The notes below the pieces were generated by a model, which saw nothing but the letters and a program-made list of their open reading frames with translations, made no database searches and had not been told where the DNA came from. Made by a program: the position numbers and the translations under genes. A stretch of DNA of 64,000 nucleotides from Apium graveolens (taxonomy: Eukaryota > Streptophyta > Magnoliopsida > Apiales > Apiaceae): positions 60,887,956-60,951,955 of the forward strand of contig NC_133653.1 in NCBI RefSeq assembly GCF_009905375.1, in the 5' to 3' direction. The stretch's first letter is position 1. Each line of letters starts with the position of its first letter. Below, one piece after another: positions 45,309-56,700 of the stretch.

Positions 45309-47300
45309 TTTACTCGGAAACATCGCCTCCCGGTTTAGAAAAATGTTAACCTTTGGGTCCCCAATACTAAGCGTATACACAACTACTGCTTATCTCTAGC
45401 ATAGGTATTATGCAGTTTATAAGCATTTGAATTGATAATAAAATATCAAGATTTCACAACATGCATATATATACCATATCAACATGCTCCAATATATCGC
45501 AAGATTTTCTAATAACAACCATGCACTTATCTCAAGATAATGCATCAATATATTTACATCACAACAACAGTATAACGGGTAGAAAACTTGCCTGAGTGTT
45601 CCGGGATAGACTTAAGCTTAGAGTGGGTCCGGTAACCTATGAACAACAACATAAGCCAGAATTAGACCACGGTCGCTTAAGAAACTAGTCAAAACTCACT
45701 CATACCCTAACGGTCGCTTACAGTCGCTTATACGCTTAACGATTTGCATTAATCGCTCGCGTACCCTCGGCTTCACTAATTTTAATAAATTAAATGTTAC
45801 GAATTTTAAGGCGAGTCTTTAGCGAGTACTTTACCAACTGCCTAACCCACCTTACATAATTGTTTCATACTCCAATTAGTCATTTAAGGACCTTAATCAA
45901 GGTTTCAAAGTAAAGTGAGGGGTAATGGTTCGCTCACGAAACGCCGTTACTTAAAACGGTCATTTCTCCTAAACCGTACATCGCATCTAAGCGAACCACA
46001 TACTAAAACGAAGCTTACGACATGATCTAGCTAAACAAGGCAAAGTTCAGAATCTTACAGTGAGTTTACGGGTCCTAAAGTTAAGCACAGAAACAGTTAA
46101 GGAAAATCGGGCATTATGACGGCTATGTTTACGCGATTCCCAAAATAATTACCATTCTAAATCCTCATCAATTTACTCCCATCCTCCAACAATCAATAAC
46201 ATAACAAATACAACTTAAACCACTGAAAAATCAGTCCACACTCCAAGGTTTTACCAACTCATTCAATCACTACAAATTCACCATTCAAAATCAACACAAC
46301 TTCACAAAAATCACTACTAAACGTGGATTTAACTATACATTTACCAATTCATCTAAAAACTCAAACAATCAAGCTTAATACTAAAGGTCAAGAAGTTTTT
46401 ATACCTTTATTTGTGAGTGAAAACTTTCTAGGGAGCCTTAAAATCTTGATCAATCCTTATACAAGCTTGGATCTCACAAACCATCAAGAAAATATAAAGT
46501 TAGATTTTGAAGTTTCTAAAAGTACGATTTAAATAACTGTAAATATGAAGGTCTTACCATGATTATTTGGACGAGACTTGTGAACAAGAGTTGTGGGACA
46601 TCTCAATACCTTTCCAACGAGCTATAGAACACAATATTTGCGTGAGTATTGAAGGAGATATGATAGTTTGAAGTTGCTGGTATCATTTTGGCCGAGAGCA
46701 AAATGATGAAATGAAAAAAAAATGAAAAAGCTTCTTTGATTTCCTTGCATAAATATCTTCTCCCTTGATGACATCATCCATCATGCATCACTTTCTTGCC
46801 ATGTGTCAATCCCTTGTGATTTGATGATGTCATAATCCTTGGCTTCTTGTACAAACTTGTCTCTTGGTCGCTTATTTGTTTTACGGTTCGCTTAACTCTC
46901 GTTCTCGTTAATAGTTTGAGGGATCATATTCGGGATCTTATTACTTGGGTTTCCCCGAACCTTTATTAATATATTATATTCCTTTAATGATCCTCTGCTA
47001 TAATCCTTAAATAAAAATCCTTTTAATCATGTTACCTTATACTCAATTCTTTCGGTATCTGGTGGATTTTCGGGAAAAAATCAAAGTGTTTGGATTCGAA
47101 TTATGACGACCTTTACATACACTTATTTACTTTGTGGAATACTAATACGATATCAGAATTTCCATAACAGTACTCCTATATAGCGTGATCTGATAATTTT
47201 CCTTAATCTGCATAGTCAGAAAAAATTACTATTCATCAGGGTTTTAAAAATTTCCAAAATTGGGGTTATTACATTTCTCATACCTCCTTCTTCTCACACG

Positions 47301-47600
47301 ATGGCGCAATTCAACTGGTTTTACAACCATTTCACTAATATTGTGACTATCTTTCATGATGGAATACAAACTCCGTACCACATCAATGCCATCTCAAATG
47401 ACATCTGAATTCAACTTCCAGAAGTCATCAAAAATGATCTTCCGGGATTCCAAAAAGATCTTCACCTCTACACTCTTCGATAGCAAGAGAGGGCCATTCG
47501 CCTTGATGTTCTCTTTGTTGAAAGCAGGAAGAAGCACTGAACATCCTCCGATCGTTTCTCTTCACCATCAGCTTTGTCAGGCTTCTTAGACCAAGGTTGT
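47301..47600 (+). pseudogene. Unrecognised short coding remnant left of the env-like gene of G1
   Basis: ATG at 47301 opens a frame starting MAQFNWFYNHF that contains an in-frame TGA at about 47406, a second stop about 80 bases later, and a frameshift near 47540; protein-like residues (LPGFQKDLHLYTLR, AIRLDVLFVESRKKH) continue through the breaks. The frame lies 28 bp from the F boundary. I do not recognise the family. It may be a separate small gene of G1, or part of an older host element. Confidence 0.4.
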
Positions 47601-48290
47601 TGATATTCTTCTATTTAGACTAGGATTTTCTTGTAATCATCTTTTGCATGTAATCAAAAAAAATTCATGAAATGTACTTCTTTGATCCTTTAATAAAATT
47701 CATTTTGTTTACAAGATTTAGTCTATGTTCTTGGGTGTGTATGCGTGTGAGTATTTTTATTGTAGCCTTTAATCTCAACATCACATTATTAACATATATC
47801 TTTTTATGATTCTTGAGATTAAAATTGTGGTCTTCTGATATGCTTGAGTGTTTTTGACAAACACTGATGAATTTGAATCGTCAAATCCTGACGATGTCAA
47901 ATCCTGACAGAATAAGAGGTACCAAATACTGATGACAGGTCAGCTTATTTTAATTTAGAGTATTATTGACAAATGATTTCTGAACTGTTTAATGCTGAAA
48001 AAGTGATTGTCTTCTTAATTACTATATAAAAGTGGATAAACTGTTGAACAAAGTCACACAACGATTTACTTCAAGAGCAGTGCATTCTTTGTTGCTGATT
48101 TCGCACATAACTCCACTTTCTATTCCAATTTTTCAGTAATTATCCTCTATCAGAAGTCTCCAAGTGTGCTACATCAAATTAAGCTCTGCAAACTTATATT
48201 TGCACCAGAACCTCTGTGACACATATTATCATACACACAACCTCACTATTCACATCTAACAAACATCTTTCCTCAACACCTACAAACATC
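47601..48290 (+). other. Non-coding leader of the env-like gene of G1
   Basis: No frame. Contains the repeated word aaatcctgac/aaatactgatg (47883, 47899, 47923), the G1 family motif also found in the coding part and, inverted, in the LTR. Confidence 0.6.
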
Positions 48291-51200
48291 ATGTCATCTT
48301 CTGAACTTTCACCCCTCTTCAATCAAACCACCATTATTCATGGCAAGACTTTTGGAACCAATAACTACTTGGCTCCACTTATACATTAGTAGTTTCCTCA
48401 ATCTTTTCATGATATACAAGTTTTCTTACTCCAATGTCCAATTGGATATGCTCTCAAAAATCCTACTAAGGTATCATACAGGGCTGTGATGCAGGTAAGG
48501 GATAGAGCTCTAGTTAATGCAATAAATACTGGTTTCTCTTTTGAATTTAAGGGACACAGGTATGAGGTGGATGCAATTGTTCTTGTTCAAGCACTAAGAT
48601 TGGCTGCCTGTGATGGTGCTCCTGAAAATTATACAACTGAGCAGCTGTTTGATATGCTCAGAACTCTGAACTACAAAGGTGACATCACAATAATTGGGAA
48701 ATTAACAATAACCAAGTTAAAGAGAGAATGGAATTTCTTCTTTGATTGCATCAACAGATGTTTCTTGAATAAGACAACAAATTTTGATTCTCTTCCCTCC
48801 ACTTCTCTGAAAATTGGGTATTCTCTTCTCCATTCTGGTAATTTTGACTATGGTAACACAATTCTTCAATTCATAATTGCTAGGAGAACAGATGCATCAA
48901 GTGTAATAGGGTATACTAGATTTCTTCAACTAAATTTTAATTTTCTATGCCCTAATGTTGAATTTGATAATGATGAATTGCTTCATGTATTTCAAATTTT
49001 TGAGAAGGCTATTACAGATCATATTAAAAGAGATGAAAAGAATAAGTTTTAAGGACTTCCCTTCCTGCCTCAGGAGATCAGGAAATTTCTATTGAGAAAT
49101 AGACCTACTCCTTCACAAGTGCCTGCAAATCCTGATGCAGGCACCTCTGTTCAACTTCCTGATGCTGTGGAACAAGACACTACCCATCTTATTTCTAACC
49201 CAAGCATTTCTTCTACCAAACAGAACTCCAATCCAGCTCCTAAATTAGCCTCCTCTGATGTCTCACAAAAGACATCAGTTGTACTAAAGAAAAGGCTGGT
49301 TAAGAAATCTGTTCAATCTAAACCAGAGAGCTCACCAAGCCTCACTAAGTGAGAGTGAGAAGAAAGAAGAATGCTTTCCAGTTTAAAAAAGAAGGCTGAT
49401 CATGCAAGATGATTCTAATTTGATGATCAGATGCCCATTGGGCCTAGAATGAAGACAAAGTAATCAACAGTAGTAATTCCTGATGACTCTGTTGACACAA
49501 CTGGAACTAAAGAGCCAACTACTGGTGCTAGTGCTCTGATAAAAAAGGTTCCAGTGAACAAAGATACTGCTGAGTCCAAGAACATTTCCAAGAGCATGCA
49601 GAAAAGAAAAGCTGAAGATGTGGTTAGGTACATCAGAAAGAAGAAAAAGACTCAGTCCTCTGCTATGGATGTCAGTCCACAAGAACCTAAGTCTCAAAGG
49701 GACTTAGCAACTGTAGTACATCCAGTCCCACAAGAACCATCTTCTCAAAGGGAAGATGCATACACAAAGGCTGCACAAATAATTTTTGATTTTGCTCAAG
49801 GTGATCTTCTTGCTGATTCTGAACAACTGTTGCAAGAAAAGATAGCTCATCAAGATGTATTTTCTAAGGTGGATGCAGTTATAAATGATCTTATGTTTTA
49901 GGAGAGTACACAATAACCTTCACCAATGATTGATGAAGCAGCTAATATTCCTCCGGCCCCACAAGAACCATCAGTTCAAAGTGCTGATGCTGGTCTAGTG
50001 CATTCTCCTGACAAATCAAATCCTGATACTACAACAAATCCTGATGCTAACCAACTTTCATTTCAAGCAGCTCCTACTGATGATTCATTGTTGCTTACTA
50101 GTTTGTCAAAGCATCCTGATGCATTGTTTGTTCCTCCACTGACATCATTGCCACTTGAGGACTCACCTTCAGGTACGGCTTATTTTCCTCTGTTGTTCTC
50201 AATGTTTGTATGAATATAAATTGTCTCTTATTTGAGGTTACCTCTATTTACATGACAAGATACTACTCCTCTCAGCCCTCTCTTTTTTCTTTGCAAACTG
50301 TGTGATTGTACCTTTCTGTGAGACTGTGTGAAAATACTATGTGAGAAAATCAAATTCTGAGTGGCAGTCTCCTGTACTGGCAAAAGGAGAGCTAGTTTTG
50401 AGAAAAGAATTTTATAAGTTTTTTCTTTACTTATAAATTTTCTTATGTGAGAAAATTATTACTCTTTAAAGTAATATATTGTGTGAGTGATGAGATCACT
50501 TGAAAAGAAAAGAGAGATTTAGGCGTTACATTGTTTTCTATTTCAGGATCTCATCATAAACATATAATTATTGCTAAGGATCCTCTTGAAGGCAAAGCAA
50601 TTCTAGCAAGCTCTGCAAATTCTTCTGAGGGTCTGTCTTCCTCTGATTCTGATGAAGATAGTGATTCTGATGATCCTGACATAGCTCAGCTGAAGACTGC
50701 TATTGATGCATCTAAGAAGTCCAATGTTGGTTCTTCTTTATATTTCAATGTTGATCCCTCTTATTACAATGATAATGTTGAACATTTTTGAAAGGCTGAA
50801 TGGGATTTTACATGGAGAGATGCACATACTTCTATCTCCTCAGTTGTTGGTATGCAACATGTTCACGGGGCGTATGATGAACTTCAAAACCCTGATCTTA
50901 AATTGCATCTCAAGGCTTCTACCAAATCTGTGAAAGGAATTCTCTTTGAGCTTGCTGCTATGAAGACATCTCATGCTACTTTACAGAACAAGATTGATGC
51001 TTTTATGATCAATCCACTTACCTCAGCTGAACTCATAAGTGTAAAAACGGCTGTTAAAGCTGTGGTTCAATCTCAACAAAGCATGGATACTCGATTCTAT
51101 TCCTTGGAAGAGAAAGTGTCTTAGATGGCTGATAAATTGGATGCTATGTTTTCTCTTCTTTTAAATTCTGATGCCAAAAAGGGGGAGAAGATAGCTGTCA

Positions 51201-53046
51201 CAAAATGTACACCTGACTCTATTCAGTTGAAAGATAAAAATACTGATGATGATGGTGATAAGAATCCAGTTTCTAATGTTCAAATTGCTCCTGTTGCTCG
51301 ACAACCTCAACATTCTAGAAAATCTGGTTCAGGACATGGATAGTCTATTGGTGCTCATGAAGTTAAGCACAAGACTAATGTTGGTGCTCCTGAAACTAGT
51401 GATGTTATAATCTCTAATATAGTAGATGCTAAAGGATTATTCTTTCCTTACAGACACAAGGAAACATGTGAAGATATTGTTCTGTACTACAAGGATAAGA
51501 GGTTTGAGCAAAAGAATACCAGAAGTGCTCTTGGGCTGATAACTGAAGAAATTCCTGATCTAACAACTGAAGAAGCAGTTATGCAACTGAAGGAGTTATT
51601 GGCTCAAATTGAAGCTGAAGCAAACACCTCTAAAGGAAGAGGAAAAAGAGGTGGAAGAACTACAAGAGCTAGAGGAAAAAGAGGAAGAGGAAGAAATTCT
51701 AATTCAAATCGAGGTTCTGCAATTGATTCTGCATTTCTGAATGTTCTATTCAAAGAAGGTTTTGTTCATGTACAAGGAAATGATGTAAAAGAAGAAGCTG
51801 AGGATACTGAAGAATTGATTCTCCCCAGAAAGAAGAAATCAACCGTTGACATTGCTCAAGTTGATGTAACTAATGCAAATGTGTCTCTTGAAGCAGACAC
51901 AAATCATGAGAAAAAGGCAGATCCTGATGCTGTGAATCTAAAAGCTGACTTTGATACTGATGAGAAGAAGATTATAGTATTAGATGAATCAGTTCTTAAT
52001 ACAACAGTTGTTTCTCATAATTCAGAGGTTGATGAACAAGAAAGAATTGACAGAAGAAGAGATGATCAAGCATGTAATGTCTATGTGCAAAAAATTCTAA
52101 ATTCAAAGAGAGAGCTATGGCAGAAATCAAAAGGGAAGATTCATGATTTATCTACGGGGAATGCTCCTCTCAGCAAGAAGGATAGAAGATGGAAAGATAT
52201 CTATTCATTCAGTTATCCTAGAGGATTCAAGCATATTGAATTTGTGTCAGCTGGACTTAAGGATTTTATTTCAGAATAGGAGGATTTGATAAGTCCATCA
52301 AGAAACCTTCTTGGGTGGAACATAATAAAAAGCTAAATCTTATCAAAACTCGTCCTAGAGGAGGTATTGGTCATTCTGAAATGGAGACTCTGAGATCTAA
52401 TTTACTTGACACAGATACTCTGACTGACAGTCTTGGTGAGAGAATCACTCCTTCACATCTTGAGAAAGTTGAAGTTGTGAAGATTGTATATAGAAAGATA
52501 AATGATAATGATGTTAGAGAGGAGATTCTGTATTTCTTGAGAGATGTTAAAGTGAAAAGCTTTACATTGCAGCAACTCTTGATGAAGACTGTGACATGGT
52601 TGAAATATATTCACTATCTTCTTAGAGTTGAGGAAAATGTCACCAGAAATTGGTCTTCTATGATACTTGAGAGTATCAGAAGAAGAGTCATGAACAAAGA
52701 AGACAAATACAATGGTGAATATGTTCCTATGTACAAAACTTACACTGGTAAAGAAATGAAGATGGAAAAGGGAGTTGCGGTTCTGAAAGTTTTTCTCAAC
52801 AATCCTCAGTTATCTTTCAGTCCCGATCATGAAGATGTCAGGTTAAGCTTTATGTTAATTAGTGATCTTGAAATAACTAAAAGTTCGATTTCTAAATTAA
52901 GATTAGCCTTCTATCAGCTTGGGGAAGATACTGAAGAGAAGAAAGAGTTGAAGAAAAAGCTTGTCAAAGTCCTTGAAGACAAGGTGGAAGAAAGGTTAAA
53001 CAAATTTCTGGAAACAACTGTCAGTTATCTTAGGATACTAAAGTAA
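48291..53046 (+). pseudogene. Env-like protein gene of G1, two exons, broken
   Basis: First exon 48291-50172 opens with MSSSELSPLF and stays in a single frame, apart from stops at 48387-48392, 49050-49052, a damaged patch 49350-49550, and 49899-49901. Exon 2, from 50547, keeps one frame to 52279 through stops at 50789, 51122 and 51341, then shifts frame near 52280 and ends at 53046. N-terminal ~190 residues (48486-49052) form the alpha-rich domain with KLKREWNFFFD and TNFDSLPSTSL, similar in layout to the G2 domain. Then come Ser/Thr/Pro/Gln-rich segments, an Asp/Ser run (50640-50690), a coiled-coil-like helix (50900-51120), a GRGKRGGR basic patch (51633-51700) and a conserved C-terminal block. 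Env-like is by position; no signal peptide or membrane segment was seen. Confidence 0.7.
50173..50546 (+). other. Putative 374-bp GT-AG intron in the env-like gene of G1
   Basis: Donor ttcag|gtacgg and acceptor tttctatttcag|gatc. Excision joins the last base of the first exon's codon to the next exon in phase: the frames on both sides (the 48291 frame and the 50549 frame) are open over more than 1.5 kb apart from point stops. Inside, stops are frequent in all frames and the sequence is T-rich. Confidence 0.6.
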
Positions 53047-53124
53047 ACCTTATTTCTTGTACATTTTGTAAAATTTGTTTTGGCATCATTGAGAATGGAA
53101 CTTGTGCTTCATTACATTAAGCAT

Positions 53125-53137
53125 AAATTGGGGAAGA
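53125..53137 (+). other. Polypurine tract of G1
   Basis: aaattggggaaga just before the LTR start tgttacg (53139). The same string type occurs in G2. Confidence 0.85.
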
Positions 53138-53138
53138 T

Positions 53139-53609
53139 TGTTACGTGTTGATTCTCAATGACCAGGAGAAGCTCAGGATCTGGCTGTTTTGGATGTCATC
53201 AGGATTTGATACTTATCAGTATCTGCAGAAGCATCAGTATTTGAAGACAGTCTGTTGTGAAGATTAAGTCTGTTCCTTATTTTGAGGGATGGATATATGT
53301 TCGTTCTGAGTGACAGGACTTTGTATATTCAGTTAGAGATATGTGTCTTTCTGTTAGTAATTGATAATGCATATCCTAGACTGATTTATAGCAGCTGTGT
53401 ATTATATAAACACAGTTTAGGTCATCACATAGTGATTAACTCGAACATTGTACGACCAAGCAGCTCTCAAGAACATCAATATTTCTTGAGAGAGTTTGTA
53501 ACAGTTTTTATCAGAAATATAAAGAACTGTAATATTTTTATACTTGTTCGAAACATTTATACAATTGTATCCAACCCCCCTTAAACAATTATATCTTTAC
53601 TGGGCTACA
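53139..53609 (+). repeat. 3' LTR of G1 (about 470 bp)
   Basis: Starts TGTTACGTG; near the end has tccaacccccctt (53570-53582), the signature found also in the LTRs of E and G2. The end at 53609 (gctaca) is chosen by comparison with those LTRs. Contains inverted copies of the G1 word (catcaggattt 53197-53207, catcagtattt 53232-53242). No second LTR is in the window. Confidence 0.7.
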
Positions 53610-53715
53610 CTATTGCAATTAACTGCCCTCTTCTTCCTCAAAGCAAAATCCTCTTTCTCTCTGCAAATTTCCTTGCTTTAACACTGGCACCAGTAGTCAA
53701 GATCATATCTCAGTC

Positions 53716-56700
53716 ATGATTTATTTATGAGAAGAACAATTTTGTAGCTCTTGTGAACAAAAAAATTCCAGCCTCTGAGGATTATCACAAAATGATGGAT
53801 TTTGTGAAGGGGTTCAAGCTTAGTTATGCCATGATGGAATCACCCACAATCTACTGTGAAGTTGTGGAGGAGATGTGGACTACTGTTGTGTATCAAGCAA
53901 CTGACAAAACTATAACTCTCTCCATTAAAGGTAAGGAATTCTGCATTAACAGTGATACTATCCAAGCATGCTTTAAAATTCCTGAAAAAACTACTACTAA
54001 ACCATACACAGATGCTGATTTAGTTAACTTGCTTAATTCTATTGGATATGCTCTTCCTACCACTAAATTAAGTGAGATTAGAAGACTAGGTCTTAAAAAA
54101 GAGTGGAGTTTTCTGTGTGATGTAGTTACCAAGGTATTTTCTGGTAAAATAAGTAACTTTGATTCTATCAATACTGTTATGCTTAGCATGCTCTACATGT
54201 TGCTTACTGATAATTACTATAAGTTTAGTGATGTTATCATATTTGAGTTAGGTTTCAAGTTAGGGGAGATTAAAAGGAGGTCTAGGCATGTTTATTATGC
54301 TAGATTCTTTATGATTATTGCTAACCATATTTGTGAGGATCTTGTGATTGAGAACCCAACCAACAAACTAGATTTTTTGGGATCAAGAAAGAAGAATAAT
54401 TGCATATTTAAACAGGGCTGATCACCACAAGGAAGTGCCCCCTATTTATTTGTATATCATGGAGGGCCCTCAGGTAAGTGAGGTAAATACGTCTGTCTCT
54501 ACTCCTTCCATCTCTCAAGTTTCTTTGCCATTGACTGTGGCTATGGCATCTGTGTCATTGACCCAACAGATGCCTACCCAAGCCACAAAATCCAAAACTT
54601 CAAAAATCAAATCAAAGAAACCACACTCTGGTGTCTCTCAAAAGATGCTAGTTTCAAAAGCCACCAAAACCAAAGAGGGGAGTGTGAAGGATGGTAAGGT
54701 TGGTGAGGGACATAGTGAACATAAAAGAAACCCTAAGAATAAGGATGGTGAGGTGAGTGTACCCAAACCTAGCCACACCACAGTTTCCCAACAAACTGTG
54801 GTGCTTAATAAAAAAATTAACACATCTCTAGTTTCATCCTCCCAAAAGGATGCTACTATTGAAACAAGCTCCCAACCAGGAGCACATGCCAAAAGGGTTA
54901 GGGACACAGATTCACCCCAAACTTATACAAGAAATAAGAAAGCTAGAAAACTCGGGGATTCACAGGGATCACACACAGTGCAAACTGCAGCTAAAGACTC
55001 AGTCACTATACCTTCTCAAATTCAGTTTGATGTAGCTCTAATAAATGTGGAGTCACAACCAAAATCTTTAACAATAGAAGCACCAAATATAAAAAGCTCT
55101 CCAACAATTCTCTGGATGTGGACATGATTCACACATCACTTCCTGATTCTCCTTCTTTAACTTTGTTGGAGAAGCCAAAATTCAGTGCAAGTGAGCATCA
55201 TCTTTTAGATGATTTGTTGGCTCACTTACCAATTCTTTCAGGAACTGTTGAGACTTCTGTGCCTAAATTATCATCAATCTGTACAGATTTCACAATAGTT
55301 TCCACTCCAAACTCTATCATTTCTTCTATTTTGGTAGCTATTGTTCATCCGCCGGCTAGTGATTTTATCCCGACGGATGTGTCTACCAACAATCATCCGT
55401 CGGCTATCCTAACTACTACCTCGACAGATGTTCCTCATCCGGTTGTACTCACTACACAAGCTGAATTTTCAAAAACTATTTCAAGTGTAGATGAGCTAGT
55501 AGTTGTACAATCACTCCTAGGATTGAGGGAAGGGAGTGAACAAAGTGAGAGGCTGAGTTGCTCTCAGGAAAAAGGAGAGGAATAGAGAGAAATTATGCAG
55601 GCTATTTCTTTCCAGCCTGGCAAAAGTGAGTGAGGGGAGTTCCACCTTAGTAGGTGAAGGTGAGGGTGGTGAGCCAAGGGGAGCCCTTGATGCAAGAATA
55701 GAGAAAATGAGAGAAATGCAGGTACTGAAATTTGGGAAGAGTCCATTGTAAGTGAGTTAATGAATGTCAATGAGGCTGAAAAGAAACAACTAATTCAGCA
55801 AGAATATCAAGATGTCTTAGATTCTGTTTCTTATGAATCTGAGGCATTTACTCACCCTGTTTTAGCTTATCAAGTTTTAGTTGAACATGACAATGTGGTT
55901 GCTGAAAGAATGCTAAATCTGGTGCATACAACAGCCTCCATGCAAAGAGCCAAAGATGCCATCTCAGCCATGCCACCCACAGCTGGTAATGATGTTGATT
56001 ATTGAACTGGTGGTTCTGGAGACATATTTGGGGATGCAGATAATGATGAGGAAGAGTCTATGAACATAGGGGGAGAAGCAGGCCCTAGTTCCAGGTCAAA
56101 CATTCCATCTTGGGTGTTTTCCAAAGAATGTGATTAGCAACACATCAAGACTACTCTTTTTCATATCATTCAATAAACTCAGACAACTCTTCAAGCTACA
56201 ACCAATGCCAATACCAAGAAGCTTCTTCAAACACATCTCAATTCTCTTCAACTACTCCAAATTCAATCTCTTCAACACAATCTAGATGTCACTGCAATTA
56301 AAATAGAGATTGATCAAGTCAAGAAGGATGTTTCTGAGAGATTGGATGCTAAATTTCCTAACATAACCATGCTTGACATCAGTAGACAACTAAGGAAAAA
56401 CTCTAATCTTGATAGCAAAGTGGACTCCTTGGACACAAGACTCGAAACCTTGGAAGCTTCCATCACTACAATCTATTTACATTAAGCTCAACAAACTCAG
56501 TTACTTCAAAAGCTAGTGGTTGCACAGACTTCTACCTCTACTCTACTTGATGCTAACAAAAAGGGGGAGAACGCTCAATTGTTCAAGTTATCCAAAAGGA
56601 GCCAACAAGTGAGGGGGGAATGTGTTAAACATACAAGTCAGTCAAGTAATTATTCCAGAAATTACTTTTCCTAAGCCACCAGTCTTGGACAGCATTGATC

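Larger units (their letters stand above)
43563..47273 (-). repeat. Element F: gypsy LTR related to LTR A, minus strand, broken by E
   Basis: Reverse-complement matches to LTR A are clear: its start TGTAATAACC lies at 47273 reading left, the ccgttata/gtagaaaacttgcc block at 45575-45595 equals 2140-2170, and 43705-43760 equals about 3781-3840. It lacks the last ~150-250 bp because E is inserted there. Being in reverse, the sequence to the right (47274 on) is its upstream flank. Whether it is a solo LTR or the 5' LTR of an element continuing left of the window cannot be told. Divergence from A is high (many indels), so it is an old relative. Confidence 0.88.
47274..53609 (+). mobile_element. Element G1: 3' half of a Sirevirus-like copia element with an env-like gene
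   Basis: A non-coding leader, a very long env-like frame (48291-53046), a polypurine tract and a short LTR that ends in the ccaacccccctt signature. No gag or pol is present; in Sireviruses the env-like gene follows pol, so gag-pol should lie on the far side of the F insertion, left of the window. The right boundary (about 53609, ctaca) is uncertain by tens of bases. Beyond it the upstream part of G2's env-like gene starts, so G1 is inserted in G2. Confidence 0.7.

Noticed and set aside
47274..53609. The long env-like region as a host gene with introns.
   Set aside because: It ends at a polypurine tract and an LTR with the ccaacccccctt signature, and G2 repeats the plan, so it belongs to a retroelement.
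54638..54907. Minus-strand ORF of 89 codons inside the env-like gene of G2.
   Set aside because: Antisense shadow of a Ser/Thr/Lys-rich coding stretch; hydrophobic residues result from the complement of that composition.
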